Assembly: GCF_040640155.1 (NCBI RefSeq)
Contig: NZ_JBFABE010000017.1
Location: 62,001 to 126,000, forward strand
Direction of reading: 5' to 3'
Length of the DNA stretch: 64,000 nt
DNA from: Streptosporangium sp040640155
Lineage (GTDB): Bacteria > Actinomycetota > Actinomycetes > Streptosporangiales > Streptosporangiaceae
This document shows positions 1 to 9,054 of the stretch, piece after piece (positions within the stretch are counted from its first letter, which is position 1; every line of letters begins with the position of its first letter). Below the pieces are notes generated by a model that was not told the origin of the DNA, did not search any database, and saw only the letters and a program-made list of their open reading frames with translations. The position numbers and the translations under genes are program-made.

Positions 1-4
1 CGCC

Positions 5-2788
5 GTGGTGAGCACACCCACCGGCTACTCACTGCAACTACAGCCCGGCGCTTCCGACCTTGACGTCTTCGTCACCGAGACGGCGCTCGCCCGCTCCGCT
101 TTAGGGAGGGGAGACGTCGCCAACGCCGCAGAGGGTTTTCGACGGGCGCTATCGCTATGGCGTGGCCCCGCACTCGGCGGCACCACCTCCGAGTTACAGG
201 CAACCGAGGGCGTCGCCCTGGAAGAGCGGCGTCTTGCCGTACTCGTCGATCGCATCGAAGCCGATCTCGCTCTGGGGCGCCACGCTGAGCTGATCGGCGA
301 GCTACGCCTGCTGGTGGCCGAGCACCCGCTGAACGAGAGGCTACGGGGGCAATTGATGTTCACGCTCCACCGCGCCGGTCGTACGGCGGAGGCACTTGAA
401 GAATTCAGGATCGGTCGTCAGCACTTCCGCGATGAGCTTGGCCTGGAGCCCGGCGAGGAACTCGCCCGGCTCCACCAGATCATCCTGTCCGGAGAGGGCA
501 TCTCCAACGATGCCGCACCCTCCCCAGCCGTTCGCGCTTCGCACGTACCTCGGCAGTTGCCCACCGATATCACACGTTTCACCGGCCGTGTGGAGAGCCT
601 GCGCCAGCTGGACATGCTGCTGGCCGAGAGGGAAGGCGCAACGACCGTGGTGATTTCCGCTATCGCGGGAACCGCCGGAGTCGGCAAAACCGCCCTGGCA
701 ACACATTGGGGGCACAAAACATCCACCAGGTTTCCAGACGGGCAGCTTTACATCAACTTGCACGGCTACTCGCGAGTGCAGGCCGTAACAGGGGCTCAGG
801 CACTGGGGCAGCTTCTCCGCAGCCTCGGCGTGGTGGACGAGGAGATCCCGCACGACATCGATGAACGTTCGGCACTCTACAGGTCGCTGTTAGCCGATAA
901 GCAGATGCTCATCGTCTTGGACAACGCCGCCACATCGGACCAGGTTCGTCCTCTGTTACCCGGCTCCTCACGCTCCAGAGTTGTCATAACCAGCCGCGAC
1001 GCTCTACGCAGTCTGTCGGTGACCCATGACGTGTACGGCATCTCGCTCGACGTCTTGTCGGCAGATGAGGCGATCGCTCTGCTCACCAGCCTTCTGGGTA
1101 AGGGCGGAACGGCCCATGAGGCGGACATCGCTGAACTAGCCCAGCTCTGCGGATACCTACCGTTGGCACTACGGCTGGCGGCAGCACAGCTCACTGGTCA
1201 TTCCCCTGCTCCCATCAGAGAGTTCATCGTCAAGCTTCGGCTGGAAAATCGGCTTACCGTTCTTGATCTTGACGAAGATCCGGGAATCGGCGTCCGTTCC
1301 GCACTCGAGATCTCCTACCGAAGCCTCACGACGCCGACTCGACGGATGTTCCGAATGCTTGCCCTGCATCCTGGACCGTCCATCGGATTGGACGCCGCAG
1401 CCGCTCTCGCCGGCATGTCCACTGAGAGTGCCGCCGCCGCAACCGAGACACTGGTCAACGCCCACCTTCTACAGAAGGACAACAAGCGAAGATTGTCGAT
1501 GCACGACCTCGTGCGCGTCTATGCGGAAGAACGTTGCACACATGACGAGACTGCGGATCGGCGTGACAGTGCTCTGACGAGAATCTTTGATTGGTACCGA
1601 TACGCGGTTCTGAAGGCCATGGACCACCTGTCCCCTGTGGATACGACATCTCTAGCCATTTCCCCCGTCGGGGGGACGCCGGACTTCTCCGACTTCGATG
1701 AAGCAATGGTTTGGCTGGAGCAGGAGCACCACACGCTCACAGCTATGATCATGCATGCCGCCACAAGTGAGCGCCACATTCATGCTTGGCAGATCTTCAC
1801 CAGGTTGTCATGGTTCTTCTATGTGAGAAATTATTTCGACGATCTCTTCCTAACAGGAGATATCGCCTTGTCTTGCGCTCGCTTGGCCCGCGACCACCGC
1901 GGTGAGGCGGAAATCCTCAGTGACCTCGGTTACGCCAAGGTCTTCATCGGAAAGTATACCGAGCACCTCAGCTATCAGCAGGAAGCTCTTAAGATTTGGC
2001 GCTCGATTCGCAACAGAGCAGGAGAGGCCAAAGCCCTTCGGCACGTAAGTTACGCTCTGCAACTAGCCGGACAACCTCTCCGAGCAGCCGAGGTCGGCGA
2101 GCAGTGCTTGGCGTTGAACCACGAACTCGGAGATCGCCTAGGCGAATTGATAGCAATCACCTATTTGGCGGACACATATCTCACTCTCGGCAGGTTCGAC
2201 GAATCGGTGAAAGTTTTGGAAAACTCTTTAGAATACTGGCAGGAAGCTAATCGGGAATACGAACAGACATACTGTCTTATTCAGCTGGGGAATGCCCACA
2301 CAAAACTAGGTCGCCCGAAAACGGCCCTAAAACTCTTCCGGCAAGCACTATTGTTAAGCCAAAATCAAAAGAATAAGAATTTCGAAACCGACATACTCAA
2401 TGGAATTTCCATCGTCATGCGTAATCAGGAACGATACGATGAAGCTTTCAAGTATCACGAAAAGGCGCTCAGTATGGCGCGGAGCATACGGAGCAAGCCG
2501 TTAGAGGGCGAAGCGCTTAACAACCTCGCATCCACCTGTCTTTTAAGTGGGAATGCCGAGGCGGCACTAGACCATTATCAGGAGCTCGTCTCCCGTTTTG
2601 GAGAGGTAATCAATGTGTATCAGCGTGGCTCCGCCCACGAAGGGCTAGGAGATACGTTGCAAGCTCTGGGGCGGACGTACGAGGCTGCCGAACACTGGAG
2701 AACGGCGTTCAAGATATGGGCGCCCATGGGCGTTCCTCAGGCCGAAGAGGTCGCGAAGCGGATGTACGACGCCGGTTTGAGCCGATGA
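5..2788 (+). CDS. AfsR/SARP-type regulator (BTAD, NB-ARC, TPR), 5' partial
   Basis: Transcriptional activator of the AfsR/SARP class, which usually controls secondary metabolism or development. The visible protein (927 aa) starts inside a bacterial transcriptional activation domain (about residues 1-150). It continues through an NB-ARC/STAND NTPase with a clear P-loop (AGTAGVGKTALA, near residue 222) and ends in repeated TPR-like helices (about residues 620-910). The frame is open to the window edge, and the first visible residues (PTGYSLQL) match the point just after the OmpR-like winged helix in this family. The true start and DNA-binding domain therefore lie upstream, and the GTG at position 5 is not a real start. 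The 3' half (about 1800-2760) is clearly more A+T-rich than its surroundings, as often seen in accessory regulators. It is separate from the NRPS cluster 32 kb away; its target is unknown. Confidence 0.88.
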   Translation: MVSTPTGYSLQLQPGASDLDVFVTETALARSALGRGDVANAAEGFRRALSLWRGPALGGTTSELQATEGVALEERRLAVLVDRIEADLALGRHAELIGELRLLVAEHPLNERLRGQLMFTLHRAGRTAEALEEFRIGRQHFRDELGLEPGEELARLHQIILSGEGISNDAAPSPAVRASHVPRQLPTDITRFTGRVESLRQLDMLLAEREGATTVVISAIAGTAGVGKTALATHWGHKTSTRFPDGQLYINLHGYSRVQAVTGAQALGQLLRSLGVVDEEIPHDIDERSALYRSLLADKQMLIVLDNAATSDQVRPLLPGSSRSRVVITSRDALRSLSVTHDVYGISLDVLSADEAIALLTSLLGKGGTAHEADIAELAQLCGYLPLALRLAAAQLTGHSPAPIREFIVKLRLENRLTVLDLDEDPGIGVRSALEISYRSLTTPTRRMFRMLALHPGPSIGLDAAAALAGMSTESAAAATETLVNAHLLQKDNKRRLSMHDLVRVYAEERCTHDETADRRDSALTRIFDWYRYAVLKAMDHLSPVDTTSLAISPVGGTPDFSDFDEAMVWLEQEHHTLTAMIMHAATSERHIHAWQIFTRLSWFFYVRNYFDDLFLTGDIALSCARLARDHRGEAEILSDLGYAKVFIGKYTEHLSYQQEALKIWRSIRNRAGEAKALRHVSYALQLAGQPLRAAEVGEQCLALNHELGDRLGELIAITYLADTYLTLGRFDESVKVLENSLEYWQEANREYEQTYCLIQLGNAHTKLGRPKTALKLFRQALLLSQNQKNKNFETDILNGISIVMRNQERYDEAFKYHEKALSMARSIRSKPLEGEALNNLASTCLLSGNAEAALDHYQELVSRFGEVINVYQRGSAHEGLGDTLQALGRTYEAAEHWRTAFKIWAPMGVPQAEEVAKRMYDAGLSR

Positions 2789-2801
2789 CGTTCCTGCGAT
2801 G

Positions 2802-3737
2802 TTATTTCGGTGTCGACCAGACTTCGGGTTCGCAGACGTCTCCCGAGCCGAAGGCGCAGTTCAGCCTCGTCTCCACTATGTGGATCGTCTTCACACGTGG
2901 GTCCTGCAGCATGTCCCGCAGTTCCTCGGGGTCCGTGTTGACCTCGATGTGGCCGACGATGCGACCGTGATGAGCCGCTTCACGAAGTTCCAGAAGACTC
3001 AACCCGAAGGTGGAGAGAACGGTGTCGTCCTCCGGCCGCAGCCGGGAGACCCAAAGCCGGAACTCCTCGAGCTGCGTGAGCTCATCACACCTCTCGCTGA
3101 CCTTTCGTTCCCCACACGACGGATAATTGTCCCAGTAGATCGGCAAAGACGTCCTCGAGTTCGAAGAGATCAGTATGTTCCCCCCACCCGATGCCCCCAT
3201 GGCGCCTCGGCGGGGCATCTCCCCCGAGTCGTCATACTGAACGACGGCCGTCACCGACACGGCACGGCCAAGTGACGTCAATGTTTTTTCGGGCCCTCTC
3301 TTGTCATCCGAACCGGACGAACTCATGGTCTTGAGAACGGTTTTGATCCGAGACGGCGGAAAAACGGGATGACGGATGTACGAGGAACCGAACGGCATCA
3401 CATAAGTTTCGCCGCTGACCGCGAGCTTGTTGATGTCGTACATGTGGACCAGCGATGACTCATTCGCCGGTCGCGCCCACTGTGGTTCCACCGCGACACG
3501 AACCGAGAAGATGTCCGCCGGTTGTTCAGGAAGGAACTCGGAGCGGACCCGGATATCCGGGTTGGCCGCGGACACGGCGTTCCTCGTCACCATGTAGAAG
3601 TGATCGGCCCCCTCCCCCCGATGAACTCTCCAGTTGTCATCGTCCTTGACGAGCAGGTTCAGCCCGAGAAAGGCACATGCGAGAACACCCCCGCATCCCA
3701 CCACGAGCGGCCAACGACGTCGGACGGTGTTCGTCAT
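2802..3737 (-). CDS. hypothetical single-pass membrane protein
   Basis: Not recognised. The 311-aa protein has one N-terminal hydrophobic segment (residues about 9-26, WPLVVGCGGVLACAFLGLNL) after a short basic stretch, so the rest is probably outside the membrane. The ectodomain has four or five Cys residues, some grouped near the C-terminus (LNCAFGSGDVCEPE), and a segment EVNTDPEELRDMLQDPRV that could pack as a small alpha/beta fold. I chose the ATG at 3737 because the membrane helix follows it directly and an AAGG lies about 12 nt upstream. An in-frame ATG about 70 nt further upstream would add a featureless extension. It lies downstream of the large secreted LamG protein on the same strand, 385 bp away, so a shared envelope role is possible but unproven. 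Confidence 0.6.
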   Translation of the reverse strand: MTNTVRRRWPLVVGCGGVLACAFLGLNLLVKDDDNWRVHRGEGADHFYMVTRNAVSAANPDIRVRSEFLPEQPADIFSVRVAVEPQWARPANESSLVHMYDINKLAVSGETYVMPFGSSYIRHPVFPPSRIKTVLKTMSSSGSDDKRGPEKTLTSLGRAVSVTAVVQYDDSGEMPRRGAMGASGGGNILISSNSRTSLPIYWDNYPSCGERKVSERCDELTQLEEFRLWVSRLRPEDDTVLSTFGLSLLELREAAHHGRIVGHIEVNTDPEELRDMLQDPRVKTIHIVETRLNCAFGSGDVCEPEVWSTPK

Positions 3738-4122
3738 TTTCGACCGCCTTGAAGGAGAAGACTGCAGGGGAGGCGGCTCGGCACCACCTACGCTGATCGA
3801 CGCCATTGAACTTCTTCCCCACACATTGACTACTCAGCACCGCTCCGAGCTGGCGGGATAAACCATTGGTTTTCGCAGCCGACGAGCATCCTTTCGAGCT
3901 GGAACCTCTTGCCCGCGTAGCAAAGGGAACGTCCAACATGAAACCGGATGCATCGACGAGTACGTAACCATCTTGTTGGAAGTTTCCTCGACCTGCCACG
4001 ACGATCGGGTTTTCGGCCGACAGCGGCATCGACGATCAGCCGTGGTTCGTGCTCCGAATTGCTACCGAGGATGTACCCCACTCGTTCCAGCTGTTTCCCT
4101 CGCCGCCTGAGCCGGTTGCCGG
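3738..4122. other. non-coding gap, nothing recognised
   Basis: Spacer between two minus-strand genes. Short overlapping frames exist here on both strands, but none has a ribosome-binding site, recognisable domain or convincing composition. The segment probably holds the promoter of the downstream small membrane protein. Confidence 0.4.
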
Positions 4123-7100
4123 TCAGGGTACGGCTTTGGCGGTGACGGTTGTGGTTTCCCAGTCGCTGACCCCGTAGGCGGATCTGGCTCGGACCTTGAT
4201 GGTGTAGGTAGCGCCTTTCGCCAGGTCGCTGATGGCGACATAGGGGTCCACGACCTCGAACGTCTTTGTCACGATGCCGTCGCTGTCCACCACCTGGACG
4301 TCGTAGCCGTTCGGAACGGCGACGGTGCCGTGGGACGCGGGCGGTGCCCAGGTGGCGAGCGTGCTGTCATCGCCCCCTTGCGCGGCCAGGTCGAGCACCT
4401 TGCTCGGTGGTCCGGGAAGCAGGTAGGTAAGGGCGAGCGAGGGCTGCGCCGTGCCGTCCGGGTCTCCGAAGACGACGGCCTCATCCCTGTTGGAGGTGAG
4501 CAGCAGCCACTGATGTTCGTTGCCCGCGATGTCGGCCCGCGCGTCACCGAGAGGCAATGCGAACGGTGAAACCGTCGTGTCGGCGTCGCGCGCCAATTCC
4601 GATCCCGTGGATTCGCCGGTCACCGAGCTCAGGAGCGGCGTGGCGGTGATGACCGCACCACGTGGACATGTGCCTTCCGGGCAGGTCGGCGTACCGAGTT
4701 TGAGGATGGCCTTACTGATGGCCGCACCCTCGGGAAGCTTGTCAAAATCGAAGCTGATCACCGCGGCGGTCCTGTCGGTACCGGTGTCACCGATCCGCAT
4801 CACCGCAGCGTCGGTCACCTCACACGGTGCGCCGTCACAGGCGGTCGGATCGGTCTTCGCCGTCCTGATGACCAAGTCGTCCTTGCCCAGGGTCAGGTGC
4901 CGGACGTCTTCCGCGCGCGGCCTGGCCTGGGGGGCCGGGGTGGTGAAGCTCACCGCGGCGGTCTTGTCGGTGCAGACCTCCTCCAGGCCGCCACCGGCGG
5001 CCGGGGGCGTGGTGCTCGTCGGAGTCGACGTGGGGGGCGTGGTTCCGCCTCGGCCGACGGCGCAGGCGGTCATCTGCCAGGTGTAGGTGGTGCCGGGTCG
5101 CACGGTTCCCGCGGGGATCTGCAGGGAGGCGCGCTCGCCACCGTTGACGGTGCGGGTCCCCAGCGGCACGGTGCCGACCGGTGTGCCGTCCTGCCTGTAG
5201 AGGTAGTACTTGGCAGTGACCGGCCCGCCGGAGGGGCGGTCGACCACGCCGCTCAGGACGGGCTGTGCCGGGTCGGTCATGCCGGTTCTGGTGTCGCTGG
5301 GCGGTGTCGCCGCGTCGGAGGTGATGCGGTAGGCCGGGGATCGGTTGCAGGAGGGCGGCACGACACCGGTGCGACATGCCTTGACCACGAACGTGAGGCC
5401 GGCCGGGTCGTCGAGGGAGAGGATCCGCTCGGGGGTCTGTTCGGCGGGCACGTTGTCGTCGGTCGTGGTGCCCGGGGGGGTGGCCATGGCGCGCAGGTCG
5501 GCGGGCGACAGGACGCGCTGGTAGACGTGTAGGTCGTCGATTGCGCCGGTGAAGGGCGTGGCGGTGCCGGCGAACTGGCCGCGGCCGAGTTGGAAGCCGC
5601 CGCGGGCGTTCCAGTCCACGGTGTGGTCGCGTTCGCCGGCCGGTTCACCGTCGACGAACAGGCGGATCCTGTGAGCCGGCCGGTCGTACTGGACGGCCAG
5701 GTGGGTCCACAGACCGATCCGGGCGACGTTCTTGGAGACCGCCCATCGTTCGTGGACGGTGTCGGGGATGTCCGGGGTGACCTGGTCGAACACCCACCGC
5801 TGGTCCAGCCCCGAATAGCCGGAGGCGGCGAAGGCGAGGGTGAAGGCGGGCTGGTCGACGCCCCGTTGGGAGAAGATCACCTGGTCCCTGGTGTTGTCGT
5901 CGAGACGGACCCAGGAGGTCACCGTGTAGCTCTGGTCGGTGTCGAGCACCGGGCCGGAGGTCGAGCCGGTCGCCCCGTTGAGGTCCACGGCCTGACCTGT
6001 TTGCCCAGGAACGCGGTTGTAGCCGCCCGAGAGGGTGACGGGCCGGTCGCGTCCGGAGGCGTCGGCCGCGGTGGCACCGGTGGTCTCGTCCAGCTTCCAG
6101 TGGGCGGCCTCGCCGGTGGGCGACCGTACGGGCGGGGACGTCGTCGTGGAGCCGTCGACGCTGACGGTGTAGTCCAGCGCGGTCCCCTCCGGCACGCCGG
6201 ACCTGTAGGTGACCTTGACCGCGGTGGAGCGGACGATCGCGTCGTCACCGTTCAGGGAGTCGATCGACTCGACCGCCACGGTCGGGATCTGCGGCGGCAG
6301 CATCCAGTCCACGGCCAGCCTGGGGACGTTCCGGCCCCACGGCTGCGTCCACAGGGGAGGGACTTCCGTGGTGTTCCAAGGGGCTGCGGATTCGTCGGTC
6401 AACCGGAGCATCAGGCCGTGGTTGGCGGTGCCTCCGGCCCACTCCCGGGTCGTCGCGGTCAGATCCCGGCTCCACACCGAGCCTCCGGCACGGAGCAGGG
6501 AACAGGCGCTGATGGAGGTACGCCCCTCCGTGGTCGTGGAACGCCGATCGCCCCAGGATGTGCCGTCGTCCACCCGTGCGCCGGTGACGCGGTTGGCGAA
6601 GATCGATCGGTGGTCGGTCTGACAGGCGTCGGCGTCCTCGCGAAGCGTCAGCCGCATGGTGGCCTTGATCACCTGACGTCCGGTGATGGGGGCGGTGTCG
6701 AAGGCCATCAGAGCGTGCCAGGCCCCCGGCCGGTGGGTGCACGTCTGGTTCGGCCAGGTTCCCTTGCAGCGCCGATGGTTCTTCCCGGCGACGGCGCCGG
6801 GACCGGTCCGGGCGTTCGGGGAGACGATCCCCGCCTCCTGGGTGATGCCCAGGGTGGTGGGTTCCATGGTCACCGGATATCGCGTGACAGGGTCGGCCAG
6901 CCATGCCGCGTCCGGCCTGAGCACCAGGACGGTCTTACCGTCCTTGGTCTCCACCTTCGTCGCGACCTTGGCCTCACGGCCCGGCTGATCGTCGGCGGTG
7001 TCCCACATCCGGGGCGCCGGCGCCGACACGGTGGTCGTGCCCTTGGTGTCCTTGAGTGCCAGCCCGCCCCCCTTGGCCGTCGAGAGCGTCAGTCCCTTGG

Positions 7101-7794
7101 TTCGTACGGGCAGGCGGAACTCCACCGGCTTGGCGGGCCGCTCCCGCAACACCACCTCATGCCGGAACCCCGAGGGCAGGGCCGTCACGACAAGATCGAC
7201 ACTGGGGCCGGCCGCGCCGGCGTACCGGGCGACATCGCCGGTGATTTCCGGGCGCGGCAGTGGCGCCTCCCAGGACAGGGTGACACTCTGCTTTTCACCC
7301 CGCGTCAGCGAGGCGAAAGGGCCGTCACCGCCGAGAGAGAAACTCGTATTCGCCTTGGCGAGTTTCGGCTTCAGCACGCCGTCCCGCTCCACGAGACCGG
7401 TATCGACCCAGCCCCACGCGCCGTCGGCCTTTTTGAGCTGCACCGGCCCGCCGTAGGCATGCGTGGTGAAATGCCCGTCAGGGAAAACCCACACCCGCGA
7501 GGTCTCCGTGAAGGCGCTCTCCACCGGCACCGGCCGGCCGGACCGACGCGCCTGATCCGCCGCCGCCCGCAGCGGAGCGTCCGGGTCCTGCGGCTTGGGA
7601 AAAGTCGTCATCGACGGTGGAGCCGACACCGCGGCAGGAGCAGGTTCGGGATCGGCCGACGCCCCCGTGACCCCCGTGGCCCCCGTGGCCCCGGAAACCA
7701 GCAACGACGCCGTCACCGCGAGCATGGTCGCGATCGCCGACCGTCCAGAAGGCCTGTCGATCCGGGAGATGAGCCGAATTCTCGACCTGTTCAC
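4123..7794 (-). CDS. secreted DNRLRE / LamG / fibronectin-III wall-associated protein
   Basis: Large secreted protein (1223 aa from the chosen start), probably on the cell surface. The N-terminus has basic residues and a hydrophobic signal segment (AIATMLAVTASLLVSG), followed by a Thr/Gly/Ala-rich linker. Visible domains in order are: a DNRLRE-like jelly roll (about residues 340-490, with SWGDRRS and TREWAGG), a LamG/concanavalin-like module (about 590-760, with HWKLDETTG and SYTVTSWVRLDD), a second DNRLRE-like module (about 990-1120), and an FN3 domain at the C-terminus (about 1130-1220). Proteins with this front half often carry RHS repeats and a toxin tip; here the protein ends after FN3 with no RHS repeats. 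The GTG at 7794 has GAGAG about 7 nt upstream and directly precedes the signal peptide, so it is preferred over an upstream in-frame start. The function is inferred from domains only. Confidence 0.8.
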   Translation of the reverse strand: MNRSRIRLISRIDRPSGRSAIATMLAVTASLLVSGATGATGVTGASADPEPAPAAVSAPPSMTTFPKPQDPDAPLRAAADQARRSGRPVPVESAFTETSRVWVFPDGHFTTHAYGGPVQLKKADGAWGWVDTGLVERDGVLKPKLAKANTSFSLGGDGPFASLTRGEKQSVTLSWEAPLPRPEITGDVARYAGAAGPSVDLVVTALPSGFRHEVVLRERPAKPVEFRLPVRTKGLTLSTAKGGGLALKDTKGTTTVSAPAPRMWDTADDQPGREAKVATKVETKDGKTVLVLRPDAAWLADPVTRYPVTMEPTTLGITQEAGIVSPNARTGPGAVAGKNHRRCKGTWPNQTCTHRPGAWHALMAFDTAPITGRQVIKATMRLTLREDADACQTDHRSIFANRVTGARVDDGTSWGDRRSTTTEGRTSISACSLLRAGGSVWSRDLTATTREWAGGTANHGLMLRLTDESAAPWNTTEVPPLWTQPWGRNVPRLAVDWMLPPQIPTVAVESIDSLNGDDAIVRSTAVKVTYRSGVPEGTALDYTVSVDGSTTTSPPVRSPTGEAAHWKLDETTGATAADASGRDRPVTLSGGYNRVPGQTGQAVDLNGATGSTSGPVLDTDQSYTVTSWVRLDDNTRDQVIFSQRGVDQPAFTLAFAASGYSGLDQRWVFDQVTPDIPDTVHERWAVSKNVARIGLWTHLAVQYDRPAHRIRLFVDGEPAGERDHTVDWNARGGFQLGRGQFAGTATPFTGAIDDLHVYQRVLSPADLRAMATPPGTTTDDNVPAEQTPERILSLDDPAGLTFVVKACRTGVVPPSCNRSPAYRITSDAATPPSDTRTGMTDPAQPVLSGVVDRPSGGPVTAKYYLYRQDGTPVGTVPLGTRTVNGGERASLQIPAGTVRPGTTYTWQMTACAVGRGGTTPPTSTPTSTTPPAAGGGLEEVCTDKTAAVSFTTPAPQARPRAEDVRHLTLGKDDLVIRTAKTDPTACDGAPCEVTDAAVMRIGDTGTDRTAAVISFDFDKLPEGAAISKAILKLGTPTCPEGTCPRGAVITATPLLSSVTGESTGSELARDADTTVSPFALPLGDARADIAGNEHQWLLLTSNRDEAVVFGDPDGTAQPSLALTYLLPGPPSKVLDLAAQGGDDSTLATWAPPASHGTVAVPNGYDVQVVDSDGIVTKTFEVVDPYVAISDLAKGATYTIKVRARSAYGVSDWETTTVTAKAVP

Positions 7795-8242
7795 GAACTC
7801 TCGCTCATCAAGATGCTCAGACGACCAGCCGGAAAGGGTGCATCCACCCCGACAGAATAACACAAGAGGTATAGACGTAACAAATTACCATTTATGCAGA
7901 ATTGTTCCCTCGTTAATTGATTTTCAATATCATCGGACAATTTCACGTGGTCGAACAGATGGGCGACGGCACTCACGGTGTGCCTGCTCGCGGCGTCCGG
8001 CCAGAACGGGACCGAACCACGTGCATCGAAGATCGATCCACTCCGATCGAACCTCACGCCGGTACTCCCTGAGCACACCGACGCATCGATCGCCCGACGG
8101 ACGTCGCACCGAGCGACTCGGATCTGTCCGCGAGTACCCGGATCAGGTGGCGACAGCGACAGCAGCTCCGCCGGGGTCTGCGGTCGCCGGCTTGTCGTTC
8201 TTTCAAAAGAGCCGGAATCCGTCCGCTGCCCGGCGACACGGC
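7795..8242. promoter_or_regulatory. A+T-rich intergenic region, likely promoter of the LamG gene
   Basis: 448 bp without a convincing gene. The part at about 7855-7945 is strikingly A+T-rich for this genome (runs such as AACAAATTACCATTTATG and TTAATTGATTTTCAATAT) and lies upstream of the secreted LamG protein on the minus strand. It probably holds that gene's promoter. No exact -35/-10 pair is assigned. The remainder, towards the SDR stop codon, is ordinary GC-rich sequence. Confidence 0.4.
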
Positions 8243-8920
8243 TCAACGCGGCGTCGGCAGTACGGACAGTTCGCAGGCATAGGCGTCGGCCGGTGCGTCG
8301 AGCACCCAGACGATCATCTCGGCCAGTGTCCGTGGCTGGATGCAGGACTCGGGCTCGTAGGGGCGTCCGAAGGCGTTCCTGACCTCGCCCAGCAGATCGG
8401 TCGCGGTACCGCCGGGACAGACGGTGGTGACGCGTATCCCGTGGGCCGCCTCCTCCTCGCGCAGGGAGTCGGCCAGCTCCCGCAGGGCCGCCTTGCTGGC
8501 GACGAAGGCCGACCAGCGCGGGACGCCCGTCATCCCGGGTGAGGCGTTCACGAAGATCACATGGCCCCTGGAGCGCCGCAGCGCGGGCAGCGTCAGCCGT
8601 ACCAGTTCGGCGGCGGAGGCCACGTTCACCGCCAGGGTCCGCCGCCACGTCTCGGGGCCGGTGTCGGCGACGGCCCCGACCGGGGAGATTCCCGCGCAGT
8701 GCACCAGCGCCTGCACCTCCCCCGGTTCCCCCGCGTCCTCCAGCGCTCCCACGGCGGCGGCCAGTGACCCGGGGTCGGACAGATCCGCCTCGATCCCTGG
8801 CACCTCCAGGCGTCCGACGTCGCGCCCCACGGCGGTCACGCGATGCCCGGCCTCCAGCAGCGCACCGACCAGCGCCGTCCCGATTCCTCCGCTGGCCCCG
8901 GTCACCAGTACATGTCCCAC
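8243..8920 (-). CDS. short-chain dehydrogenase/reductase, catalytic Tyr replaced by Phe
   Basis: Rossmann-fold protein of the SDR family (225 aa; the classical length is about 250). The cofactor motif TGASGGIG is at residues about 7-14, and the NVAS strand and FVNAS serine region are recognisable. In place of the catalytic YxxxK the sequence reads SAFVASKAAL, so the usual Tyr is Phe while the Lys is kept. The codon is TTC on the minus strand. Family members normally reduce or oxidise carbonyl/alcohol groups with NAD(P)H. Without the Tyr the protein may be weakly active, or act as a binding or regulatory protein. The GTG at 8920 is preferred because GGAGGGAGA lies 6-8 nt upstream and the cofactor motif follows at once. 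No operon partner is evident. Confidence 0.82.
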   Translation of the reverse strand: MGHVLVTGASGGIGTALVGALLEAGHRVTAVGRDVGRLEVPGIEADLSDPGSLAAAVGALEDAGEPGEVQALVHCAGISPVGAVADTGPETWRRTLAVNVASAAELVRLTLPALRRSRGHVIFVNASPGMTGVPRWSAFVASKAALRELADSLREEEAAHGIRVTTVCPGGTATDLLGEVRNAFGRPYEPESCIQPRTLAEMIVWVLDAPADAYACELSVLPTPR

Positions 8921-9054
8921 GGCGGTCTCCCTCCTCGGCGTGCGGTACGTGTGATCATCCCCGCCGGGAGAGAGCCGCACAACATCGTCCGCCGCCGGGA
9001 CGCGGCACGACCCCCGGAACGGAATCGGCCGGGCCGCCACGGCGGCGGTGTCGT

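Noticed and set aside
3637..4029. 130-aa minus-strand frame downstream of the LamG protein, considered as an immunity gene
   Set aside because: Overlaps the start of the next gene, has no ribosome site, and has no similarity I can name.
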